A stretch of DNA of 13,949 bases. Source: an uncultured Lachnospiraceae bacterium. GTDB lineage: Bacteria; Bacillota_A; Clostridia; Lachnospirales; Lachnospiraceae. Both the position numbers and the translations under genes were made by a program. Position 1 is the first letter of the stretch; each line of letters begins with the position of its first letter. Positions 5,715-11,884 of the stretch are shown here, piece by piece. The DNA is taken from contig CAMMZE010000009.1 in the NCBI GenBank assembly GCA_946529195.1, positions 1 to 13,949 on the forward strand. Direction: 5' to 3'. The notes beneath the pieces are model-generated. The model saw only the letters and a list, made by a program, of their open reading frames with translations. It was not told the origin of the DNA and ran no database searches.

Positions 5715-7543
5715 TCACAGTCCGCGGGCAGCGGCTGATTGAGCAGGCAGATGTGATCATCTATGCCGGCTCCCTGGTCAATCCGGAATTATTACAGGCA
5801 GCAAAAGCTGGCTGCCAGATCCATAACAGCGCTTTCATGACCCTGGAAGAAGTGATTGCGGTCATGACTGCGGCGGAGCAGGAAAATAAGGTCTGCGTCC
5901 GTCTGCATACCGGCGATCCCAGCATCTACGGAGCCATCCGCGAGCAGATGGATGAGCTGCAGAAAAGGGGCATTCCATACGAATCCTGCCCGGGCGTCAG
6001 TTCCATGTTCGGCGCATCGGCAGCCCTGAATCTGGAATACACCCTGCCCGGTGTGTCCCAGACCGTTATCATCAGCCGCAGTGCCGGCCGCACGCCGGTT
6101 CCGGAGCGGGAATCCATCCGGCAGCTGGCGACGCATCAGTCGACCATGGTCCTGTTCCTCAGCGCCGGTCAGATGGAAGCGCTGTCAGAGGAGCTGATCG
6201 CCGGCGGCTATCCGCCCGAAACGCCGGCCGCAATTGTATACAAAGCCAGCTGGCCCGAAGAAAAGACTTTCCTCTGCAGGATAGAAAACCTTGCTGAAAC
6301 GGCCAGAGCTAACAAGATCACAAAAACAGCCCTGGTTATTGTCGGGAATGTCCTGCAGGGAGCCGGCCAGCGATCAAAGCTCTATGATCCGACCTTTTCG
6401 ACAGAGTATCGTGCAGCAGCAGAGCCGGAGCAGCAGGCGGATAAAATGACGTCGCAAAATGCAGCTTTAGCGTCATTCACGCAGGAAGGGACGCAGCTTG
6501 CACAGGGTATTGCGGACTATATGGAGCAGGAAGGCTGGGACTGCCGGGTCTGGTCGACGCACAAAGGAAGGGAAGGCGGCCATGCGGTCATTCCTCTGCA
6601 GGAGGGGCTGCAGGACTGGGCCGGAAAACGCTTCGCGGACAGCAGGGCCCTTGTGTTTGTCGGGGCCAGCGGAATCGCGGTCCGGGCGATTGCGCCTTTT
6701 GTCAAAGATAAGTTGACAGACCCTGCGGTGCTGGTGGTCGATGAGGCTGCAAAGCATGTGATTCCCCTGCTTTCCGGCCATGTGGGCGGAGCCAACCGGC
6801 TGGCAAAAGACCTGTCAGACCATCTCGGGGCGGACCCTGTGCTGACCACAGCGACCGATGTGAGAGGGCGCTTTGCCGTGGACACCTTTGCGGCAGAGAA
6901 CGGGCTCGTTCTGACAGACAGAGTGAAAGCAAAGAAGATTTCTGCGGATATTCTGGCCGGACAAGAGATCGGCATCAGCGGGCCGGAGGGATGGCTTGGA
7001 AAAGAAGATTTACCGCATCTGATCAGGCAGACGGACGAAGCGGATGCGGCACGCATTTTGATCGACTGGCGCCAGCCGCAGGAGGATGAAAAGGCCCTCC
7101 GCCTGATTCCGGAAAAATCTGTCTGGATCGGGATAGGCTGCAAGAAAGGAACATCGGAGAAGGCACTGGAAGAAGCCTTTGAAGAGTTTCTGCAAAGTCA
7201 CCGGATCGATCCGCGGGCAGTCGCCGGGCTGGAAAGCATTTCCCTGAAAAAAGAAGAAAAAGGACTGCTTGCGCTGGCAGAAAAGCGGCAGCTGCCTCTG
7301 CGTTTTTACGAGGCAGACCAGCTGGAAGGGCTGGCAGGGGATTTCTCCGAATCTGCCTTCGTGAGGGAACAGACCGGAACCGGCAATGTCTGCGAACGGG
7401 CGGCCTGTCTGGCAGCCTGGCGCTCCGGGGAAAGAGACTCTGAGGCCCGGGAGGCGCGCGATCTTTTGATTGTGAAAAAGGAAAAGGCTGACGGCATCAC
7501 TTTGGCGGCAGCACTTGCATACAGGAGGCTGAAGTTTGAATAA
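5672..7543 (+). CDS. cbiF/cbiG: Fused cobalt-precorrin-4 C11-methyltransferase / cobalt-precorrin-5A hydrolase (CbiF-CbiG)
   Basis: A 623-residue two-enzyme fusion. Residues 1-230 are CbiF, a tetrapyrrole methylase that methylates C11 of cobalt-precorrin-4: VGAGPGAPDLITVRG at 5-19, YAGSLV at 31-36, HTGDPSIYGA at 79-88, CPGVSSMFGASAA at 106-118 and IVGNVL at 223-228. Residues about 231-264 form a polar linker. Residues about 265-623 are CbiG, which opens the lactone of cobalt-precorrin-5A and releases acetaldehyde to give 5B. CbiG features are FVGASGIAVRAIAPFVKDK at 329-347, VVDEAAKHVIPLLSGHVGGAN at 355-375, the VWIGIGCKKGTS turn of the C-terminal domain at 484-495, and a closing GITLAAALAYRR. 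The ATG at 5672 follows GGAGAGGG within the cbiD end. The two activities are consecutive, so the fusion could pass the unstable lactone directly. No inactivating change is seen. Confidence 0.94.
   Translation: MVYFVGAGPGAPDLITVRGQRLIEQADVIIYAGSLVNPELLQAAKAGCQIHNSAFMTLEEVIAVMTAAEQENKVCVRLHTGDPSIYGAIREQMDELQKRGIPYESCPGVSSMFGASAALNLEYTLPGVSQTVIISRSAGRTPVPERESIRQLATHQSTMVLFLSAGQMEALSEELIAGGYPPETPAAIVYKASWPEEKTFLCRIENLAETARANKITKTALVIVGNVLQGAGQRSKLYDPTFSTEYRAAAEPEQQADKMTSQNAALASFTQEGTQLAQGIADYMEQEGWDCRVWSTHKGREGGHAVIPLQEGLQDWAGKRFADSRALVFVGASGIAVRAIAPFVKDKLTDPAVLVVDEAAKHVIPLLSGHVGGANRLAKDLSDHLGADPVLTTATDVRGRFAVDTFAAENGLVLTDRVKAKKISADILAGQEIGISGPEGWLGKEDLPHLIRQTDEADAARILIDWRQPQEDEKALRLIPEKSVWIGIGCKKGTSEKALEEAFEEFLQSHRIDPRAVAGLESISLKKEEKGLLALAEKRQLPLRFYEADQLEGLAGDFSESAFVREQTGTGNVCERAACLAAWRSGERDSEAREARDLLIVKKEKADGITLAAALAYRRLKFE
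7522..7527 (+). promoter_or_regulatory. Ribosome binding site for the TTG start of cbiH
   Basis: AGGAGG, 8 nt before TTG at 7536, inside the 3' end of the cbiF-cbiG gene. It fixes the unusual start codon. Confidence 0.8.
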
Positions 7544-8348
7544 AGTATATGCTGTGGGGATTGGCCCGGGAAGTCCGGATCAGATGACGCCGCAGGCGCG
7601 GCGGGCTCTTGCGGAAAGTGACGTGATCGCCGGATATACGGTGTACGCGGATCTGGTGCGGGCGGATTTTCCGGACAAAGAATATATCACAACACCCATG
7701 CGGCGGGAGGCAGACCGCTGCCGGCAGGCGCTGGCAAGCGCGCAGGCAGGCAAGACGACAGCTGTAATCTGCTCCGGAGATGCGGGGGTATACGGGATGG
7801 CAGGCCTTTTGTGGGAATTGTCGCCGGAATATCCCGGCGTCGAGATTGAGGTAATCCCGGGGGTAACGGCTGCGACAGCCGGGGCAGCCTTGCTCGGAGC
7901 CCCCCTCATGCATGATTTTGCAGTCATCAGTCTGAGCGACGCGATGACGCCCTGGGACCTGATCGAGAAGAGACTGCGGGCAGCTGCGTCTGCAGAAATG
8001 ATTCTCTGCCTCTACAATCCGGAAAGCAAAAAGCGGCCCGGATATTTGAAGCGGGCCTGTCAGATCCTGCTGGAATACCTGCCTGCGGAAACCGTCTGCG
8101 GCATGGCGCGGCAGATCGGCAGAGAAGGAGAAAGCATTCAGATCCTGTCTCTTGCGCAGCTCGCGCAGACAGCGGCTGATATGTTCACGACCGTTTTTAT
8201 CGGAAACAGGACAACCCGGCAGATCGGCGGGAAAATGGTTACGCCGCGCGGATATCAGACAGGGAAAAAGAAAAGCAAAGAGAGCTTGTCTGCAATAGCA
8301 TTCAGAAAGTGCACAGAAAAAGAAGAAATGAGGAAAATTATACATTGA
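7536..8348 (+). CDS. cbiH: Cobalt-precorrin-3 C17-methyltransferase (ring contraction) CbiH
   Basis: CbiH methylates C17 of cobalt-precorrin-3 and contracts the ring to give cobalt-precorrin-4, the substrate of CbiF. The tetrapyrrole-methylase fold is clear: AVGIGPGSPDQMTPQA at 6-21, VIAGYTVYADLV at 30-41, ICSGDAGVYGMAGL at 78-91, VIPGVTAATAGAALLGAPL at 106-124, HDFAVISLSD at 126-135 and CLYNPESKKRP at 158-168. The usual end, MVTPRGY, is at 234-240. About 30 further residues (TGKKKSKESLSAIAF onwards) are basic and not part of the family core. The start is TTG at 7536, overlapping the preceding stop by 8 nt, which points to translational coupling. The stop codon lies inside a 35-bp palindrome (8336-8370). 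Confidence 0.95.
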   Translation: MNKVYAVGIGPGSPDQMTPQARRALAESDVIAGYTVYADLVRADFPDKEYITTPMRREADRCRQALASAQAGKTTAVICSGDAGVYGMAGLLWELSPEYPGVEIEVIPGVTAATAGAALLGAPLMHDFAVISLSDAMTPWDLIEKRLRAAASAEMILCLYNPESKKRPGYLKRACQILLEYLPAETVCGMARQIGREGESIQILSLAQLAQTAADMFTTVFIGNRTTRQIGGKMVTPRGYQTGKKKSKESLSAIAFRKCTEKEEMRKIIH

Positions 8349-8370
8349 CCTTTTCAAAGTATGTATAATT
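8336..8370. repeat. 35-bp palindrome at the end of cbiH, with TATAAT on each strand
   Basis: AATTATACAT (8336-8345) and ATGTATAATT (8361-8370) are perfect 10-base inverted repeats around 15 central bases that include the cbiH stop. An inner TGA/TCA pairing is possible. Each arm reads TATAAT on one strand (plus 8364-8369, minus 8337-8342). On the plus strand TTGACC (8345-8350) precedes TATAAT by only 13 nt, short for a promoter. It could be an operator, a back-to-back promoter or a hairpin in the cbiH 3' end. Confidence 0.55.
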
Positions 8371-8415
8371 AGCGTGAAAAAATTAGTTTTTGTTGATAAA
8401 GCAAGAGGAAGCACA

Positions 8416-8456
8416 AAGAACCACCAGACTGGCAAATTGCTGATCTGGTGGTTCTT
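8416..8456. terminator. Strong hairpin, probable bidirectional terminator between cbiH and the DJ-1 gene
   Basis: AAGAACCACCAGA (8416-8428) and TCTGGTGGTTCTT (8444-8456) form a perfect 13-bp stem with a 15-nt loop. It lies between two converging transcription units (cbiH and the DJ-1/PfpI gene). The plus-strand tail is GTTATT, with T-runs a little farther on (around 8470). The minus-strand tail is TTTGTGCTTCC, a weak U-tract. Termination of both units here is likely, more secure for the plus strand. Confidence 0.7.
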
Positions 8457-8530
8457 GTTATTCAGGGCCTTTTTTACAGCCTTCCTTTTTAATACCTGTC
8501 CTGTGGAAACCGAATTTGCCGGCTTGCCGG

Positions 8531-9115
8531 TCAGATATCCATGGTCCGGATCTTGGCGGCGGCCATATTGACCAGCATGGACTGCATGAGCGGTTTGCTG
8601 TCGCCTCCCAGAAGATCGGTCAGGGTGTAGGCGAAGAGGAATGCGGTCGCGGGTCCCCGGCTGGTGATCAGGTGGCCGTCGACAACGACAAGCTCATCGT
8701 CGACATAATCTGCGTCGCCAAAGTAGGCTTTGAACTCATCGGCCGGATAAGAGGTGACGCGTCTGCCTTTGGTGATGCCGGCAGCGGCCAGAGCCATGGG
8801 AGCGGCACAGATGGCAGCAACGTATTTGTCCGGATCAGCATCATAAGTCCGGATGATGGTCTGGACTCTTTCATCATCGCGCAGGTGCGCTGCACCGGGC
8901 ATACCGCCGGGCAGGATGATCATGTCATATCCGGGAAGGGAAGGGCCTTCCAGCACTGCATCGCAGGTGACCGGAATCCCGTGAGAACCTGTGCTGACCG
9001 GACCATTTACGCCAATGGTCGTGCAGGGGATGCCCCCGCGGCGCAGGATATCGACCGTGGCCAGGGCTTCGATTTCTTCAAATCCGTCTGCTAAAAAGAT
9101 CGCTGCTGATTTCAT
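8531..9115 (-). CDS. DJ-1/PfpI (ThiJ-like) family protein
   Basis: A 194-residue protein of the DJ-1/PfpI superfamily, class I glutamine amidotransferase-like fold. The nucleophile elbow is VAAICAAPMALAAAG with Cys103, matching AICAGP of DJ-1/YajL. Glu16 in GFEEIEAL corresponds to the conserved glutamate next to that cysteine. Other family blocks are MIILPGGMPGAAHLRD at 65-80 and LITSRGPATAFLFA in the C-terminal part. Members have been linked to oxidative-stress sensing and to glyoxalase or deglycase activity; the exact role here is unknown. The start follows AAGGAGG (complement of 9121-9127). It is 48 nt downstream of the cbiJ-E-T gene on the same strand, so it is probably co-transcribed, but a direct role in cobalamin synthesis is not established. 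Confidence 0.88.
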   Translation of the reverse strand: MKSAAIFLADGFEEIEALATVDILRRGGIPCTTIGVNGPVSTGSHGIPVTCDAVLEGPSLPGYDMIILPGGMPGAAHLRDDERVQTIIRTYDADPDKYVAAICAAPMALAAAGITKGRRVTSYPADEFKAYFGDADYVDDELVVVDGHLITSRGPATAFLFAYTLTDLLGGDSKPLMQSMLVNMAAAKIRTMDI

Positions 9116-9163
9116 AGGAACCTCCTTATCATAACTGAATGGTTTCAGAAAAACTGAATTGTT

Positions 9164-11212
9164 TTATGTGTGAGCCGGAGCAAAGGTAACCAGAAATACC
9201 GGGTTCTGTGCCTGCATGAGATGGCTGGAACCGGCTTTTTTGATGCGGCTGACCTGAATCTGGACGATTTCCGGTTCAGGCAGGGCAAGCTCTTTTGTCG
9301 CTTTTTGTAATTCCGCCAGCGTTTCCAGGGTGATGGCGGAAGCCACCATTTTTACCTGCGGATTTTTCTCCAGCAGAGTTTGCAAAATCTCCCGGATCCG
9401 GCCGCCGCTGCCGCCGATAAAGGCATGCGTAGGCGCAGGCAGCTGGGCAAGCGCTTCCGGAGCGGCTCCGGCGATGACTTGCAGATGATCTGCCTGAAGT
9501 TTTACGGCATTTTCCCGGATCAGAGACAGGGCTTCCTCTTTTCGCTCAATGGCATACACCTGGCCCTCCGGAATCATGCGGGCCGCTTCGACGGCAATCG
9601 ACCCGGTTCCGGCGCCAATGTCGAAAAAGACTGCATTCCGGGTGAGCCCCAGTTTGGAAAGAATGACGCTGCGGATTTCGGATTTGGTCATGGGGACCTC
9701 TCCGCGGGTGAAGGCCTCATCGGCCAGACCGTGTGTGACCGGTTCCTGAACAGCTCTGTCATATTCCAGGTAAAGAACCGAAAGAGGTGGAAATTCACGG
9801 CCGGCAAGGTCTGCCGGGCTGCCGCTGACGATGGATTCCTGCGGAGAATGCAGGCAGGAACCGACAGTCAGCCTGGCGTCGTCCATCCCCTGTGCCAAAA
9901 GACTTTGACAGATCTGGGGAACATCATCCTTTTTTCCAAGCAGAACCAGGAGTTTTCCCTGTGTGCGCAGATGAGTGCTCACCGGCGTGCTTTGTCCGTG
10001 CAGGCTCAGGATCCGCACATCTTCATAGCTTTTGCCCAGAAGATCCAGAAAATGCACAGGCGAGGAAATGCCGGGCAGCGGACGGATGCAGAAAGTGTCC
10101 GCATGCGGAGCCAGGCATTCGCGCAGTCTGGCAGCACCGCTGTAGAGACCGATGTCTCCGGAAAAAAGGACAGCAGCCTTCCGGATCTGCGGGTTTGCAA
10201 GCAGGTAATCTGTGATCTGCGGATAGTCATAGGAACAAAAGGTCTTTTTGCCGTAATGAGCCGTCATCTCCAGAAGCCGGTTTGCCCCAATCAGCAGGTC
10301 GCAGGACCGGATAGCCGCATCAGCTTCCAGCGTCAGCTGGCTGGCCGACATGCCGCAGCCAATGAGAAAGACCTCGCGGGGCGAGCCGTTTGATATCGGT
10401 CCGCAGACACTGTCGAGCATAGCGGTGGCTTGTGTCAGACTCAGACAATCCGGATCCGCAGTTGTCTCCTCAGGTCTGCACAGGACGAGAACATTCGCGC
10501 CTGCTTGTTTAGCGGCTTCCATTTTCTCCGGGAAACCGCCCTTTTGGCCGCTCTCTTTGGTCACCATGGTGATCGGCGCATGCGCAAAATTGGGATGCTC
10601 CTGCCCCCAGCGGCTTTGGACTGATTTCAATGCAGCCAGATTACTTTCGGTGGAAAAAGGTCCCTGCGCGCAGATGATATGGCTTCCCGGAAGCCCCAGG
10701 GAAAGAATCTCTTCCAGCATACCCGGAACAGGAAGAATGCGGGCGAAGATCCGCTCTTTGGCATTCGGAATCTCCATGAAACGGGGGAGAGTCTTGCTGC
10801 CGGTTGTCAGGAAAATGGGACCTCTTTTTCTGCGAAGATAGCGGATGGCCTGGTCCAGATCTGTGGCAAAATGGACGTGGTCACCGGGATAAGGAATCTC
10901 CGATTCCCGCAAAATGCGCAGGCAGCGGACCCTTTCTGCCTGGCATGCAGTCCGGATATTCCGGGAAACTTCCTCTGCGTAGGGGTGGGTGGCATCCAAA
11001 ACCAGCGAGTATCCCTCGCTGTGCAGCAAATCTTGTATCTGCCCGGCATCCAGACGGTTTGTGAAGATGCGGATATTGGAGGCGGCGGGCAGCAGGTTCG
11101 CGGCATACTCCGTGGCCACACTGACATCCAGCAAAATGTCTTTTTCCGCCATATGCTCTGCAATCAGCCGGCCTTCCGTCGTGCCGGCGAAAAGAAGAAT
11201 CTTAAGTCTCAT
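9164..11212 (-). CDS. cbiJ/cbiE/cbiT: Triple fusion: cobalt-precorrin-6A reductase CbiJ / C5-methyltransferase CbiE / C15-methyltransferase-decarboxylase CbiT
   Basis: A 682-residue protein with three enzymes in order. CbiJ (about 1-270) reduces cobalt-precorrin-6A: LLFAGTTEGRLIAE at 6-19, LDATHPYAEEVSRN at 72-85, IFLTTGSKTLPRF at 133-145 and ARILPVPGM at 157-165. CbiE (about 278-480) methylates C5: GANRLLEM at 309-316, VLFSGDIGLYSGAARL at 348-363, PLPGISSPVHF at 378-388 and LLVLLGKKD. CbiT (about 497-682) methylates C15 and decarboxylates C12: EVPMTKSEIRSVILSKLGL at 505-523, FFDIGAGTGSIAVEAA at 529-544, AIERKEEA at 554-561 and HAFIGGSGGRIREIL at 596-610. The CbiE nucleotide loop reads LIGCGMS (283-289) instead of the usual GIGPG form, which is odd but in a loop that varies. 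The ATG at 11212 follows GGAGGAGGGG with 6-nt spacing; an in-frame TTG at 11230 is less likely. The three steps are nearly consecutive, CbiD product in and cobalt-precorrin-8 out. Confidence 0.94.
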   Translation of the reverse strand: MRLKILLFAGTTEGRLIAEHMAEKDILLDVSVATEYAANLLPAASNIRIFTNRLDAGQIQDLLHSEGYSLVLDATHPYAEEVSRNIRTACQAERVRCLRILRESEIPYPGDHVHFATDLDQAIRYLRRKRGPIFLTTGSKTLPRFMEIPNAKERIFARILPVPGMLEEILSLGLPGSHIICAQGPFSTESNLAALKSVQSRWGQEHPNFAHAPITMVTKESGQKGGFPEKMEAAKQAGANVLVLCRPEETTADPDCLSLTQATAMLDSVCGPISNGSPREVFLIGCGMSASQLTLEADAAIRSCDLLIGANRLLEMTAHYGKKTFCSYDYPQITDYLLANPQIRKAAVLFSGDIGLYSGAARLRECLAPHADTFCIRPLPGISSPVHFLDLLGKSYEDVRILSLHGQSTPVSTHLRTQGKLLVLLGKKDDVPQICQSLLAQGMDDARLTVGSCLHSPQESIVSGSPADLAGREFPPLSVLYLEYDRAVQEPVTHGLADEAFTRGEVPMTKSEIRSVILSKLGLTRNAVFFDIGAGTGSIAVEAARMIPEGQVYAIERKEEALSLIRENAVKLQADHLQVIAGAAPEALAQLPAPTHAFIGGSGGRIREILQTLLEKNPQVKMVASAITLETLAELQKATKELALPEPEIVQIQVSRIKKAGSSHLMQAQNPVFLVTFAPAHT

Positions 11213-11257
11213 GGCAAGCCCCTCCTCCAAAGTGTCTGCTAAAATAGTTGTAAAATA

Positions 11258-11286
11258 AGTATAGCATGAAGAGAAAAGATGGTCTA
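11258..11286 (-). promoter_or_regulatory. Likely promoter of the cbiJ-E-T / DJ-1 unit
   Basis: On the minus strand TAGACC (complement of 11281-11286) is followed after 17 nt by TATACT (complement of 11258-11263), preceded by TGC, an extended -10. This predicts a start near 11251 and a leader of about 40 nt, too short for a cobalamin riboswitch. By eye only. Confidence 0.55.
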
Positions 11287-11350
11287 GGACTTGCCTCCTC
11301 GTCAGCGCTGCGCCGCCTATTAAATCCTGCCGACTCTCCCTTTGAGAAGG

Positions 11351-11647
11351 TGCGGACAGTATGATCTTGTGCCGCTTAGGTTTCGTACTGTCCGCACTTT
11401 TTGAAAAGCAGATTCAGGTCGACAACACTTGTTGGCCGGACAGTATGGGTTGGGATGCCTTATTATTTGTACTGTCCGGGCTCTTTGAAAAGCAGATTCA
11501 GGCCGACAACACTTGCTGACCGGACAGTATGGGTTGGGATGCCTTATTATTTGTACTGTCCGGGCTCTTTGAAAAGCAGATTCAGGCCGACAACACTTGC
11601 TGACCGGACAGTACGATTTGGCGTGTCTTTCCTTTCGTACTGCCTGA
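11351..11647. repeat. Tandem array of 84-bp units, each carrying a long inverted repeat
   Basis: Units begin at 11352, 11436, 11520 and 11604, exactly 84 bp apart. Units 2 and 3 are identical by eye over all 84 bases. Unit 1 shares the arms and the 36-base linker (containing TTTGAAAAGCAGATTCAGG) but has a different 24-base loop. Unit 4 is partial and ends in a degenerate right arm. Arms are TGCGGACAGTA/TACTGTCCGCA in unit 1 (11351-11361 and 11386-11396), CCGGACAGTA/TACTGTCCGG in unit 2 (11436-11445 and 11470-11479) and unit 3 (11520-11529 and 11554-11563), and CCGGACAGTA/TACTGCCTGA in unit 4 (11604-11613 and 11638-11647). Loops are 24 bases. The linker of unit 1 also holds a small CAACA-TGTTG palindrome. 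Both strands stay open in some frames because 84 is divisible by three; coding is not supported. Confidence 0.95.
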
Positions 11648-11694
11648 TCCATTTTTGGCAGATCAATGAAGAGGGAGCAGCGCAACCTGTGAGG

Positions 11695-11729
11695 GCAGCC
11701 CGAGTCGTTCAATACAGAGAGAGGGCTGC
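11695..11729. repeat. GCAGCCC/GGGCTGC inverted repeat upstream of the cbiA promoter
   Basis: A 7-bp perfect stem (11695-11701 and 11723-11729) around a 21-base loop. It lies between the tandem array and the probable cbiA promoter. The sequence around it does not match the conserved cobalamin riboswitch core that I could look for by eye. Function unknown. Confidence 0.4.
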
Positions 11730-11746
11730 GCCGGACGGCAGGGGAC

Positions 11747-11776
11747 TTGAGCATTCTTTGCTGTCTGTGGTATGAT
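11747..11776 (+). promoter_or_regulatory. Likely promoter of cbiA
   Basis: TTGAGC (11747-11752) and TATGAT (11771-11776) are 18 nt apart, with TGG just before the -10, an extended -10 motif. Transcription would begin near 11783, giving a leader of about 100 nt. Confidence 0.5.
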
Positions 11777-11796
11777 GGAGGCAGTGCGGGCGGCGC

Positions 11797-11823
11797 TTCC
11801 GGTAGGCGTGTAATATGCCGGAA
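11797..11823 (+). promoter_or_regulatory. Hairpin in the cbiA leader
   Basis: TTCCGG (11797-11802) pairs with CCGGAA (11818-11823) over a 15-nt loop in the predicted leader. It is not followed by a T-run. It may be a simple leader stem; no known riboswitch class is recognised. Confidence 0.35.
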
Positions 11824-11884
11824 TGGCGGAGAAAAGTAAGCTGCACGCAAGAAGAGAAAGGGAAGGACTGGTGGAGTGGCTGAT

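Noticed and set aside
8519..8530. CCGGCTTGCCGG hairpin next to the DJ-1 stop as a terminator
   Set aside because: It has only a short stem and no U-tract on the minus strand; the 13-bp hairpin at 8416-8456 is a better candidate.
8374..8571. Small GTG-started plus-strand frame with a hydrophobic stretch after cbiH
   Set aside because: It reads through the terminator stem and into the antisense of the DJ-1 gene, and has no ribosome site before the GTG.
11351..11396. First array hairpin followed by CTTTTTG as a plus-strand intrinsic terminator
   Set aside because: No plus-strand gene precedes it, the loop is 24 nt, and the other units lack the T-run.
11351..11647. CRISPR array
   Set aside because: The linker and loop are repeated too, units 2 and 3 are identical throughout, and no cas genes are present.
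11320..11850. Open frames on both strands over the tandem array (minus 176 codons with repeated KCCRPESAFQRARTVQ; plus 124 codons from 11401)
   Set aside because: The unit is a multiple of three, so any stop-free frame stays open through the repeats. There is no convincing ribosome site, the frames exist on both strands at once, and the minus-strand frame crosses the cbiA promoter.
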